Assembly: GCA_945910005.1 (NCBI GenBank)
Contig: OX246743.1
Span: 14,118,587 to 14,182,586, forward strand
Direction of reading: 5' to 3'
From: Isoperla grammatica
Lineage: Eukaryota; Arthropoda; Insecta; Plecoptera; Perlodidae
DNA length: 64,000 nucleotides
The translations under genes were made by a program, and so were the position numbers. Below are positions 35,936-48,684 of this stretch, piece after piece. Numbering within the stretch: position 1 is the first letter of the stretch; each line of letters starts with the position of its first letter. Below the pieces are notes generated by a model. The model had not been told where the DNA came from and ran no database searches. It saw nothing but the letters and a program-made list of their open reading frames with translations.

Positions 35936-38719
35936 TCACCGTCACAAGCGAAAAAACATTAGTTCTCTTCATATGTTGCATGTAGTTGCTCTCATGTCAC
36001 TAACTTAGCGCAGGGTTTATCACGTACAGTCACTTTCACAAGCGAGAAAACATGCGTTTTCTTCATATGCTGCATGTAGTTGCTCTCATGTCACTGACTT
36101 AGCGCAGGGTTTATCTAGTACAGTTTCCGTCACAAGCAAGGAAACATGCGTTGTCTTCATTGGTTGCATGTAGTTGCTCTTATGTCACTGACTTAGCGCA
36201 GGGTTTATCAAGTTCAGTCACCGTCACAAGCGAGAAAACATGCGTAGTCCTCAAATGTTGCATGAACTGGCCTTCATGTCACTGACTTAGCGCAGGGTTT
36301 ATCAAGTACAGTCACCTTCACAAGCGAGGAAACATGCGTTGTCCTAATATGTTGCATGTAGTTGCTCTCATGTCACTGACTTAGCGCAGGGTTTATCAAG
36401 TACAGTCACCTTCACAAGCGAGGAAACATGCATTGTCGTCATATGTTGCATGAAGTTGCTCTCATGTCACTGACTTAGCGCAGGGTTTATCAAGTACAGT
36501 CACCTTCACATGCGAGGAAACATGCGTTGTCTTCACATGTTGCATGTAGTTGCTCTCATGTCACTGACTTAGCGCAGGGTTTATCAAGTACAGTCCCCTT
36601 CACAAGCGAGGAAACATGCTTTGTCTTCATATGTTGCATGTAGTTGCTCTCATTTTACTGACTTAGCGCAGGGTTTAACAAGTACAGTCACCTTCACAAG
36701 CGAGGAAACATGCGTAGTCCTTATATGTTCAAGAAGTGGCTTTCATGTCACTGACTTAGCGCAGGGTTTATCAAATACAGTCACCTTCACAAGCGAAGAA
36801 ACATGCGTTGTCCTAATATGTTCAAGAAGTGGCTTTCATGTCACTGACTTAGCGCAGGGTTTATCAAGTACAGTCACCGTCACAAGCGAGGAAACATGCG
36901 TTGTCTTCATATGTTGCATGTAGTTGCTCTCATGTCACTGACTTAGCGCAGGGTTTATCAATTACAGTCACCGTCACAAGCGAGGAAACATGCGTTGTCC
37001 TAATATGTTGCATGTGCTGCTCTCATGTCACTGACTTAGCGCAGGGTTTATCAAGTACAGTCACCTTCACAAGCGAGGAAACATGCGTTGTCATCATATG
37101 TTGCATTAAGTGGCTCTTATGTCACTGTTTTAGCGCAGGGTTTATCAAGTACAGTCACCGTCACAAGCGAGGAAACATGCGTTGTCCTTATATGTTGCAT
37201 GTAGTTGCTCTCATGTCACTGACTTAGCGCAGAGTTTATCAAGTACAGTCACCTTCACAAGCGAGGAAACATGCGTTGTCTTCATATGTTGCAAGTAGTT
37301 GCTTTCATGTCACTGACTTTGCGCATGGTTTATCAAGTACAGTCACCTTCACAAGCAAAGAAACAAGCGTTGTCTTCATATGTTGCATGTAGTTGCTCTC
37401 GTGTCACTGACTTAGCGCAGGGTTTATCAAGTACAGTCACCTTCACAAGCGAGGAAACATGCGTTGTCCTAATATGTTCAAGAAGTGGCTTTCATGTCAC
37501 TGACTTAGCGCAGGGTTTATCAAGTACAGTCACCTTCACAAGCGAGGAAACATGCGTTGTCCTCATATGTTTCATGTAGTTGCGGTCATGTCACCGACTT
37601 AGCGCAGAGTTTATCACGTACAGTCACCTTCACAAGCGAGGAAACATGCGTTGTCTTCATATGTTGCATGAAGTGGCTTTCATAACACTGACTTAGCGCA
37701 GGGTTTATCAAGTACAGTCACCGTCACAAGCGAGGAAACATTCGTTCTCTTCATATGTTGCATGTAGTGGCTCTCATGTCACTGACTTGCGCAGGGTTTA
37801 TCACGTACAGTCACTTTCACAAGCGAGGAAACATGCGTTGTCTTCATATGTTGCATGTAGTTGCTCTCATGTCACTGACTTAGCGCAGGATTTATCACGT
37901 ACAGTCACCGTCACAAGCGAGGAAACATGCGATGTCTTCATATGTTGCATGAAGTTGCTCTCATGTCATTGACTTAGCGCAGGGTTTATCAAGTACAGTC
38001 ACCTTCACATGCGAGGAAACATGCGTTGTCTTCATATGTTGCATGTAGTTGCTCTCATTTCACTGACTAAGCGCAGGGTTTATCAAGTACAGTTACCTTC
38101 ACAAGCGAAGAAACATGCGTTGTATTCATATGTTGCATGTAGTTGCTCTTATGTTACTGACTTAGCGCAGGGTTTATCAAGTACAGTCACCTTCACAAGC
38201 GAGGAAACATGCATTGTCCTAATATGTTCAAGAAGTGGCTTTCATGTCACTGACTTAGCGCAGGGTTTATCAAGTACAGTCACCTTCACAAGCGAGAAAA
38301 CATGCGTTGTCCTAATATGTTCAAGAAGTGGCTTTCATGTCACTGACTTAGCGCAGGGTTTATCAAGTACAGTCACCTTCACAAGCGAGGAAACATGCGT
38401 TGTCTTCATATGTTGCATGTAGTTGCACTCATGTCACTGACTTAGCGCAGGGTTTATTACGTACAGTCACCGTCACAAGCGAAGAAACATGCATTGTCTT
38501 TATATGTTGCATGTAGTTGCTCTCATGTCACTGACTTAGCGCAGGGTTTATCAAGTACAGTCACCGTCACAAGCGAGGAAACATGCGTTGTCTTCATATG
38601 TTGCATGTAGTTGCTCTCATGTCACTGACTAAGCGCAGGGTTTATCACGTACAGTCACCGTCACAAGCGAGGAAACATGCGATGTCCAAATATGTTCAAG
38701 AAGTGGCTTTCATGTCACT
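35936..38719 (+). repeat. Mosaic of older satellite segments
   Basis: In order, this holds part of the divergent cassette (35940-36290, as at 28.73-29.06 kb) with GGGTATATC removed, then a segment matching 29.27-29.95 kb (36621 against 29597, offset 7,024), then pieces like 32.15 kb, then C'-like monomers (37.58-37.97 kb), then 38009-38422, which matches 21373-21786 (offset 16,636). Single-base losses occur near 37788 (GACTTGCGCAGG). Substitutions are denser here than in the 3-28 kb units, which suggests age or relaxed homogenisation. Confidence 0.72.
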
Positions 38720-38947
38720 GACTTAGCGCAGGGTTTATCAAGTACAGTCACCTACACAAGCGAGGAAACATGCGTTGTCCTCATATGTTGCATGTAGTTG
38801 CTCTCTTGTCACTGACTAAGCGCAGGGTTTATCAAGAACAGTCACCGTCACAAGCGAGGAAACATGCGTTGTCTTTATATGTTGCATGTAGTTGCTCTCA
38901 TGTCACTGACCTAGCGCAGGGTTTATCAAGTACAGTCACTTTCACAA

Positions 38948-39043
38948 GCGAGGAAACATGCGTTGTCTTCATATTATGTTGCATGAAGTGGCTTTCATAT
39001 CACTGACTTAGCGCAGGGTTTTCAAGTACAGTCACCGTCACAA
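38948..39043 (+). repeat. 96-bp monomer with ATT insertion
   Basis: The monomer reads TTCATATTATGTTGCATG, with three extra bases compared with TTCATATGTTGCATG, and GGGTTTTCAAG with one base fewer than usual, giving 96 bp. The same monomer recurs at 47770-47865 in the second X block, and I did not see it elsewhere. It is a useful private mark of this block. Confidence 0.8.
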
Positions 39044-39110
39044 GCGAGGAAACATTAGTTCTCTTCATATGTTGCATGTAGTTGCTCTCATGTCACTAAC
39101 TTAGCGCAGG

Positions 39111-39862
39111 GTTTATCACGTACAGTCACTTTCAAAAGCGAGAAAACATGCGTTTTCTTCATATGCTGCATGTAGTTGCTCTCATGTCACTGACTTAGCG
39201 CAGGGTTTATCTAGTACAGTTTCCGTCACAAGCGAGGAAACATGCGTTGTCTTCATTGGTTGCATGTAGTTGCTCTTATGTCACTGACTTAGCGCAGGGT
39301 TTATCAAGTTCAGTCACCGTCACAAGCGAGAAAACATGCGTTGTCCTCAAATGTTGCATGAACTGGCCTTCATGTCACTGACTTAGCGCAGGGTATATCA
39401 CGTACAGTAACTTTCCCAAGCGAGGAAACATGTGTTGTCTTCATATGTTGCATGTAGTTGCTCTCATGTCACTGACTTAGCGCAGGGTTTATCACGTACA
39501 GTCACTTTCACAAGCGAGAAAACATGCGTTTTCTTCATATGCTGCATGTAGTTGCTCTCATGTCACTGACTTAGCGCAGGGTTTATCTAGTACAGTTTCC
39601 GTCACAAGCGAGGAAACATGCGTTGTCTTCATTGGTTGCATGTAGTTGCTCTTATGTCACTGACTTAGCGCAGGGTTTATCAAGTTCAGTCACCGTCACA
39701 AGCGAGAAAACATGCGTTGTCCTCAAATGTTGCATGAACTGGCCTTCATGTCACTGACTTAGCGCAGGGTATATCACGTACAGTAACTTTCCCAAGCGAG
39801 GAAACATGTGTTGTCTTCATATGTTGCATGTAGTTGCTCTCATGTCACTGACTTAGCGCAGG
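39111..39862 (+). repeat. 376-bp tetramer tandem duplication
   Basis: Two copies of a four-monomer unit lie at 39111-39486 and 39487-39862 (4 x 94 = 376). Each runs through TCACTTTCA, TTTTCTTCATATGCTGC, TCTAGTACAGTTTCC, TCATTGGTTGC, GAACTGGCCTTC and GGGTATATCACG. The copies differ where the first reads TTCAAAAGCGAG and the second TTCACAAGCGAG. The third start at 39863 changes to CACCGTCAC, so there are two copies only. Confidence 0.85.
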
Positions 39863-42206
39863 GTTTATCACGTACAGTCACCGTCACAAGCGAGGAAACA
39901 TGCGATGTCTTCATATGTTGCATGTAGTTGCTCTCATGTCACTGACTTAGCGCAGGGTTTATCAAGTACAGTCACCTTCACAAGCGAGGAAACATGCGTT
40001 GTCCTAATATGTTGCATGTAGTTGCTCTCATGTCACTGACTTAGCGCAGGGTTTATCAAGTACAGTCACCTTCACAAGCGAGGAAACATGCATTGTCGTC
40101 ATATGTTGCATGAAGTTGCTCTCATGTCACTGACTTAGCGCAGGGTTTATCAGGTACAGTCACCTTCACATGCGAGGAAACATGCGTTGTCTTCACATGT
40201 TGCATGTAGTTTCTCTCATGTCACTGACTAAGCGCAGGGTTTATCAAGTACAGTCACCTTCACAAGCGAGGAAACATGCTTTGTCTTCATATGTTGCATG
40301 TAGTTGCTCTCATGTCACTGACTTAGCGCAGGGTTTATCAAGTACAGTCACCTTCACAAGCGAGGAAACATGCGTTGTCCTTATATGTTCAAGAAGTGGC
40401 TTTCATGTCACTGACTTAGCGCAGGGTTTATCAAATACAGTCACCTTCACAAGCGAGGAAACATGCGTTGTCCTAATATGTTCAAGAAGTGGCTTTCATG
40501 TCACTGACTTAGCGCAGTGTTTATCAAGTACAGTCACCGTCACAAGCGTGGAAACATGCGTTGTCTTCATATGTTGCATGTAGTTGCTCTCATGTCACTG
40601 ACTTAGCGCAGGGTTTATCAAGTACAGTAACCGTCACAAGCGAGGAAACATGCGTTGTCCTAATATGTTGCATGTGCTGCTCTCATGTCACTGACTTAGC
40701 GCAGGGTTTATCAAGTACAGTCACCTTCACAAGCGAGGAAACATGCGTTGTCTTCATATGTTGCATTAAGTGGCTCTCATGTCACTGACTTAGCGCAGGG
40801 TTTATCAAGTACAGTCACCGTCACAAGCGAGGAAACATGCGTTGTCCTTATATGTTGCATGTAGTTGCTCTCATGTCACTGACTTAGCGCAGGGTTTATC
40901 TAGTACAGTTTCCGTCACAAGCGAGGAAACATGCGTTGTCTTCATTGGTTGCATGTAGTTGCTCTTATGTCACTGACTTAGCGCAGGGTTTATCAAGTTC
41001 AGTCACCGTCACAAGCGAGAAAACATGCGTTGTCCTCAAATGTTGCATGAACTGGCCTTCATGTCACTGACTTAGCGCAGGGTATATCACGTACAGTAAC
41101 TTTCCCAAGCGAGGAAACATGTGTTGTCTTCATATGTTGCATGTAGTTGCTCTCATGTCACTGACTTAGCGCAGGGTTTATCACGTACAGTCACCGTCAC
41201 AAGCGAGGAAACATGCGATGTCTTCATATGTTGCATGTAGTTGCTCTCATGCCACTGACTTAGCGCAGGGTTTATCAAGTACAGTCACCTTCACAAGCGA
41301 GGAAACATGCGTTGTCCTAATATGTTGCATGTAGTTGCTCTCATGTCACTGACTTAGCGCAGGGTTTATCAAGTACAGTCACCTTCACAAGCGAGGAAAC
41401 ATGCATTGTCGTCATATGTTGCATGAAGTTGCTCTCATGTCACTGACTTAGCGCAGGGTTTATCAGGTACAGTCACCTTCACATGCGAGGAAACATGCGT
41501 TGTCTTCACATGTTGCATGTAGTTGCTCTCATGTCACTGACTTAGCGCAGGGTTTATCAAGTACAGTCACCTTCACAAGCGAGGAAACATGCTTTGTCTT
41601 CATATGTTGCATGTAGTTGCTCTCATGTCACTGACTTAGCGCAGGGTTTATCAAGTACAGTCACCTTCACAAGCGAGGAAACATGCGTTGTCCTTATATG
41701 TTCAAGAAGTGGCTTTCATGTCACTGACTTAGCGCAGGGTTTATCAAATACAGTCACCTTCACAAGCGAGGAAACATGCGTTGTCCTAATATGTTCAAGA
41801 AGTGGCTTTCATGTCACTGACTTAGCGCAGGGTTTATCAAGTACAGTCACCGTCACAAGCGAGGAAACATGCGTTGTCTTCATATGTTGCATGTAGTTGC
41901 TCTCATGTCACTGACTTAGCGCAGGGTTTATCAAGTACAGTAACCGTCACAAGCGAGGAAACATGCGTTGTCCTAATATGTTGTATGTGCTGCTCTCATG
42001 TCACTGACTTAGCGCAGGGTTTATCAAGTACAGTCACCTTCACAAGCGAGGAAACATGCGTTGTCTTCATATGTTGCATTAAGTGGCTCTCATGTCACTG
42101 ACTTAGCGCAGGGTTTATCAAGTACAGTCACCGTCACAAGCGAGGAAACATGCGTTGTCCTTATATGTTGCATGTAGTTGCTCTCATGTCACTGACTTAG
42201 CGCAGA
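39581..42206 (+). repeat. 1,313-bp (14-monomer) tandem duplication
   Basis: GTTTATCTAGTACAG occurs at 39581 and 40894, exactly 1,313 bp apart, which is fourteen monomers with three 93-bp members. Copy 1 (39581-40893) has GCGTGGAAAC near 40547 and TGTTGCATGTGCTGC near 40668. Copy 2 (40894-42206) has AAGCGAGG and TGTTGTATGTGCTGC instead. The repeat stops at 42204, where GCAGAG replaces GCAGGG. The pair is present again in the second X block. Confidence 0.85.
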
Positions 42207-43603
42207 GTTTATCAAGTACAGTCACCTTCACAAGCGAGGAAACATGCGTTGTCTTCATATGTTGCAAGTAGTTGCTTTCATGTCACTGACTTAGCGCATG
42301 GTTTATCAAGTACAGTCACCTTCACAAGCGAGGAAACAAGCGTTGTCTTCATATGTTGCATGTAGTTGCTCTCGTGTCACTGACTAAGCGCAGGGTTTAT
42401 CAAGTACAGTCACCTTCACAAGCGAGGAAACATGCGTTGTCTTCATATGTTGCATGTAGTTGCTCTCATGTCACTGACTTAGCGCAGGGTTTATCAAGTA
42501 CAGTCACCTTCACAAGCGAGGAAACATGCGTTGTCCTAATATGTTCAAGAAGTGGCTTTCATGTCACTGACTTAGCGCAGGGTTTATCAAGTACAGTCAC
42601 CTTCACAAGCGAGGAAACATGCGTTGTCCTAATATGTTCAACAAGTGGCTTTCATGTCACTGACTTAGCGCAGGGTTTATCAAGTACAGTCACCTTCACA
42701 AGCGAGGAAACATGCGTTGTCTTCATATGTTGCATGAAGTTGCACTCATGTCACTGACTTAGCGCAGGGTTTATTACGTACAGTCACCGTCACAAGCGAA
42801 GAAACATGCATTGTCTTTATATGTTGCATTTATTTGCTCTCATGTCACTGACTTAGCGCAGGGTTTATCAAGTACAGTCACCGTCACAAGCGAGGAAACA
42901 TGCGTTGTCTTCATATGTTGCATGTAGTTGCTCTCATGTCACTGACTTAGCGCAGGGTTTATCAAGTACAGTCACCTTCACAAGCGAGGAAACATGCGTT
43001 GTCCTCATATGTTTCATGTAGTTGCGGTCATGTCACCGACTTAGCGCAGGGTTTATCACGTACAGTCACCTTCACAAGCGAGGAAACATTCGTTCTCTTC
43101 ATATGTTGCATGTAGTGGCTCTCATGTCACTGACTTAGCGCAGGGTTTATCAAGTACAGTCACCTTCACATGCGAGGAAACATGCGTTGTCTTCATATGT
43201 TGCATGTAGTTGCTCTCATGTCACTGACTTAGCGCAGGGTTTATCAAGTACAGTCACCTTCACAAGCGAGGAAACATGCGTTGTCTTCATATGTTGCATG
43301 TAGTTGCTCTTATGTCACTGACTTAGCGCGGGGTTTATCAAGTACAGTCACCTTCACAAGCGAGGAAACATGCGTTGTCCTAATATGTTCAAGAAGTGGC
43401 TTTCATGTCACTGACTTAGCGCAGGGTTTATCAAGTACAGTCACCTTCACAAGCGAGGAAACATGCGTTGTCCTAATATGTTCAAGAAGTGGCTTTCATG
43501 TCACTGACTTAGCGCAGGGTTTATCAAGTACAGTCACCGTCACAAGCGAGGAAACATGCGTTGTCCTTATATGTTGCATGTAGTTGCTCTCATGTCACTG
43601 ACT

Positions 43604-46600
43604 TAGCGCAGAGTTTATCAAGTACAGTCACCTTCACAAGCGAGGAAACATGCGTTGTCTTCATATGTTGCAAGTAGTTGCTTTCATGTCACTGACTTAG
43701 CGCATGGTTTATCAAGTACAGTCACCTTCACAAGCGAGGAAACAAGCGTTGTCTTCATATGTTGCATGTAGTTGCTCTAATGTCACTGACTAAGCGCAGG
43801 GTTTATCAAGTACAGTCACCTTCAGAAGCGAGGAAACATGCGTTGTATTCATATGTTGCATGTAGTTGCTCTTATGTTACTGACTAAGCGCAGGGTTTAT
43901 CAAGTACAGTCACCTTCACAAGCGAGGAAACATGCGTTGTCCTAATATGTTCAAGAAGTGGCTTTCATGTCACTGACTTAGCGCAGGGTTTATCACGTAC
44001 AGTCACTTTCACAAGCGAGGAAACATGCGTTGTCTTCATATGTTGCATGTAGTTGCTCTCATGTCACTGACTAAGCGCAGGGTTTATCACGTACAGTCAC
44101 CGTCACAAGCGAGGAAACATGCGATGTCTTCATATGTTGCATGTAGTTGCTCTCATGTCACTGACTTAGCGCAGGGTTTATCAAGTACAGTCACCTTCAC
44201 ATGCGAGGAAACATGCGTTGTCTTCATATGTTGCATGTAGTTGCTCTCATGTCACTGACTAAGCGCAGGGTTTATCAAGTACAGTCACCTTCACAAGCGA
44301 GGAAACATGCGTTGTCTTCATATGTTGCATGTAGTTGCTCTTTTGTCACTGACTTAGCGCGGGGTTTATCAAGTACAGTCACCTTCACAAGCGAGGAAAC
44401 ATGCGTTGTCCAAATATGTTCAAGAAGTGGCTTTCATGTCACTGACTTAGCGCAGGGTTTATCAAGTACAGTCACCTTCACAAGCGAGTAAACATGCGTT
44501 GTCTTCATTTGTTGCATGTAGTTGCACTCATGTCACTGACTTAGCGCAGGGTTTATCAAGTACAGTCACCGTCACAAGCGAGGAAACACGCGTTGTCTTC
44601 ATATGTTGCATGTAGTTGCTCTCATGTCAGTGACTTAGCGCAGGGTTTATCAAGTACAGTCACCTACACAAGCGAGGAAACATGCGTTGTCCTCATATGT
44701 TGCATGTAGTTGCTCTCATGTCACTGACTTAGCGCAGGGTTTATCAAGTACAGTCACCGTCACAAGCGAGGAAACATGCGTTGTCTTCATATGTTGCATG
44801 TAGTTGCTCTCATGTCACTGACTTAGCGCAGGGTTTATCAAGTACAGTCACCTTCACAAGCGAAGAAACATGCGTTGTCCACATATGTTGCATGTAGTTG
44901 CGGTCATGTCACTGACTTAGCGCAGGGTTTATCACGTACAGTCACCTTCACAAGCGAGGAAACATGCGTTGTCTTCATATGTTGCATGAAGTGGCTTTCA
45001 TATCACTGTTTTAGCGCAGGGTTTTTCAAGTACAGTCACCGTCAAAAGCGAGGAAACATTAGTTCTCTTCATATGTTGCATGTAGTTGCTCTCATGTCAC
45101 TAACTTAGCGCAGGGTTTATCACGTACAGTCACTTTCACAAGCGAGAAAACATGCGTTTTCTTCATATGCTGCATGTAGTTGCTCTCATGTCACTGACTT
45201 AGCGCAGGGTTTATCTAGTACAGTTTCCGTCACAAGCGAGAAAACATGCGTTGTCTTCATTGGTTGCATGTAGTTGCTCTTATGTCACTGACTTAGCGCA
45301 GGGTTTATCAAGTTCAGTCACCGTCACAAGCGAGAAAACATGCGTTGTCCTTAAATGTTGCATGAACTGGCCTTCATGTCACTGACTTAGCGCAGGGTAT
45401 ATCACGTACAGTAACTTTCCCAAGCGAGGAAACATGTGTTGTCTTCATATGTTGCATGTAGTTGCTCTCATGTCACTGACTTAGCGCAGGGTTTATCACG
45501 TACAGTCACCGTCACAAGCGAGGAAACATGCGATGTCTTCATATGTTGCATGTAGTTGCTCTCATGTCACTGACTTAGCGCAGGGTTTATCAAGTACAGT
45601 CACCTTCACAAGCGAGGAAACATGCGTTGTCCTAATATGTTGCATGTAGTTGCTCTCATGTCACTGACTTAGCGCAGGGTTTATCAAGTACATTCACCTT
45701 CACATGCGAGGAAACATGCGTTGTCTTCACATGTTGCATGTAGTTGCTCTCATGTCACTGACTTAGCGCAGGGTTTATCAAGTACAGTCACATTCACATG
45801 CGAGGAAACATGCGTTGTCCTCATATGTTTCATGTAGTTGCGGTCATGTCACCGACTTAGCGCAGGGTTTATCACGTACAGTCACCTTCACAAGCGAGGA
45901 AACATGCGTTGTCTTCATATGTTGCATGTAGTTGCTCTCATGTCACTGACTTAGCGCAGGGTTTATCAAGTACAGTCACATTCACAAGCGAGGAAACATG
46001 CGTTGTCCTCATATGTTTCATGTAGTTGCGGTCATGTCACAGACTTAGCGCAGGGTTTATCACGTACAGTCACCTTCACAAGCGAGGAAACATGCGTTGT
46101 CTTCATATGTTGCATGAAGTGGCTTTCATAACACTGACTTACCGCAGGGTTTATCAAGTACAGTCACCGTCACAAGCGAGGAAACATTCGTTCTCTTCAT
46201 ATGTTGCATGTAGTGGCTCTCATGTCACTGACTTAGCGCAGGGTTTATCACGTACAGTCACTTTCACAAGCGAGGAAACATGCGTTGTCTTCATATGTTG
46301 CATGTAGTTGCTCTCATATCACTGACTTAGCGCAGGATTTATCACGTACAGTCACCGTCACAAGCGAGGAAACATGCGATGTCTTCATATGTTGCATGTA
46401 GTTGCTCTCATGTCACTGACTTAGCGCAGGGTTTATCAAGTACAGTCACCTTCACATGCGAGGAAACATGCGTTGTCTTCATATGTTGCATGTAGTTGCT
46501 CTCATGTCACTGACTAAGCGCAGGGTTTATCAAGTACAGTCACCTTCACAAGCGAGGAAACATGCGTTGTATTCAAATGTTGCATGTAGTTGCTCTTATG

Positions 46601-47010
46601 TTACTGACTTAGCGCAGGGTTTATCAAGTACAGTCACCTTCACAAGCGAGGAAACATGCGTTGTCCTAATATGTTCAAGAAGTGGCTTTCATGTCACTGA
46701 CTTAGCGCAGGGTTTATCAAGTACAGTCACCTTCACAAGCGAGAAAACATGCGTTGTCCTAATATGTTCAAGAAGTGGCTTTCATGTCACTGACTTAGCG
46801 CAGGGTTTATCAAGTACAGTTTCCTTCACAAGCGAGAAAACATGCGTTGTCTTCATATGTTGCATGTAGTTGCACTCATGTCACTGACTTAGCGCAGGGT
46901 TTATTACGTACAGTCACCGTCACAAGCGAAGAAACATGCATTGTCTTTTTATGTTGCATGTAGTTGCTCTCATGTCACTGACTTAGCGCAGGGTTTATCA
47001 AGTACAGTCA
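43604..47010 (+). repeat. Copy of 24.66-28.07 kb (offset 18,942)
   Basis: This segment matches the end of B'' and nearly all of C''. Shared marks include TTCAGAAGCGAGG (43832), the divergent cassette (45065-45425), GTCACAGACTTAGC (46036 region) and GTATTCAAATG (46570). It sits between block X and a short piece leading to the second X copy. A private substitution, GACTTACCGCAGGG near 46138, is not in the source copy. Confidence 0.83.
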
Positions 47011-47541
47011 CCTTCACATGCGAGGAAACATGCGTTGTCTTCATATGTTGCATGTAGTTTCTCTCATGTCACTGACTAAGCGCAGGGTTTATCAAGTACA
47101 GTCACCTTCACAAGCGAGGAAACATGCCTTGTCTTCATATGTTGCATGTAGTTGCTCTTATGTCACTGACTTAGCGCGGGGTTTATCAAGTACAGTCACC
47201 TTCACAAGCGAGGAAACATGCGTTGTCCTAATATGTTCAAGAAGTGGCTTTCATGTCACTGACTAAGCGCAGGGTTTATCAAGTACAGTCACCTTCACAA
47301 GCGAGGAAACATGCGTTGTCCAAATATGTTCAAGAAGTGGCTTTCATGTCACTGACTAAGCGCAGGGTTTATCAAGTACAGTCACCTTCACAAGCGAGGA
47401 AACATGCGTTGTCTTCATATGTTGCATGTAGTTGCACTTATGTCACTGACTTAGCGCAGGGTTTATCAAGTACAGTCACCGTCACAAGCGAGGAAACATG
47501 CGTTGTCTTCATATGTTGCATGTAGTTGCTCTCATGTCAGT
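47011..47541 (+). repeat. Short bridging segment like 0.65-1.18 kb
   Basis: This segment of about 5-6 monomers resembles 655-1180, with ACATGCGAGG at its start, GCGCGGGG, two 93-bp monomers (TCCTAATATGTTCAAG and TCCAAATATGTTCAAG) and TTGCACTTATG. A private CATGCCTTGTC lies near 47125. It leads into the CAGTGACTTAGC / ACCTACAC monomers where block X restarts. Confidence 0.7.
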
Positions 47542-47932
47542 GACTTAGCGCAGGGTTTATCAAGTACAGTCACCTACACAAGCGAGGAAACATGCGTTGT
47601 CCTCATATGTTGCATGTAGTTGCTCTCTTGTCACTGACTAAGCGCAGGGTTTATCAAGAACAGTCACCGTCACAAGCGAGGAAACATGCGTTGTCTTTAT
47701 ATGTTGCATGTAGTTGCTCTCATGTCACTGACCTAGCGCAGGGTTTATCAAGTACAGTCACTTTCACAAGCGAGGAAACATGCGTTGTCTTCATATTATG
47801 TTGCATGAAGTGGCTTTCATATCACTGACTTAGCGCAGGGTTTTCAAGTACAGTCACCGTCACAAGCGAGGAAACATTAGTTCTCTTCATATGTTGCATG
47901 TAGTTGCTCTCATGTCACTAACTTAGCGCAGG

Positions 47933-48684
47933 GTTTATCACGTACAGTCACTTTCAAAAGCGAGAAAACATGCGTTTTCTTCATATGCTGCATGTAGTTG
48001 CTCTCATGTCACTGACTTAGCGCAGGGTTTATCTAGTACAGTTTCCGTCACAAGCGAGGAAACATGCGTTGTCTTCATTGGTTGCATGTAGTTGCTCTTA
48101 TGTCACTGACTTAGCGCAGGGTTTATCAAGTTCAGTCACCGTCACAAGCGAGAAAACATGCGTTGTCCTCAAATGTTGCATGAACTGGCCTTCATGTCAC
48201 TGACTTAGCGCAGGGTATATCACGTACAGTAACTTTCCCAAGCGAGGAAACATGTGTTGTCTTCATATGTTGCATGTAGTTGCTCTCATGTCACTGACTT
48301 AGCGCAGGGTTTATCACGTACAGTCACTTTCACAAGCGAGAAAACATGCGTTTTCTTCATATGCTGCATGTAGTTGCTCTCATGTCACTGACTTAGCGCA
48401 GGGTTTATCTAGTACAGTTTCCGTCACAAGCGAGGAAACATGCGTTGTCTTCATTGGTTGCATGTAGTTGCTCTTATGTCACTGACTTAGCGCAGGGTTT
48501 ATCAAGTTCAGTCACCGTCACAAGCGAGAAAACATTCGCTGTCCTCAAATGTTGCATGAACTGGCCTTCATGTCACTGACTTAGCGCAGGGTATATCACG
48601 TACAGTAACTTTCCCAAGCGAGGAAACATGTGTTGTCTTCATATGTTGCATGTAGTTGCTCTCATGTCACTGACTTAGCGCAGG
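47933..48684 (+). repeat. 376-bp tetramer duplication, second occurrence
   Basis: This has the same structure as 39111-39862, at offset 8,822: copies at 47933-48308 and 48309-48684. The second copy here carries the private ACATTCGCTGTCC change, so the duplication came before the split of the two X blocks and the change came after it. Confidence 0.83.

Larger units (their letters stand above)
38720..43603 (+). repeat. Block X, first copy (4.88 kb)
   Basis: This repeats at 47542-52425 with a constant offset of 8,822. It contains a 96-bp monomer with a 3-bp ATT insertion (38948-39043), the 376-bp tetramer duplication (39111-39862) and the 1,313-bp 14-monomer duplication (39581-42206). After that come 93-bp monomer runs near 42.5-42.7 kb and 43.36-43.55 kb. 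The right limit is where GCGCAGAG (43610 region) differs from the second copy. Confidence 0.85.
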
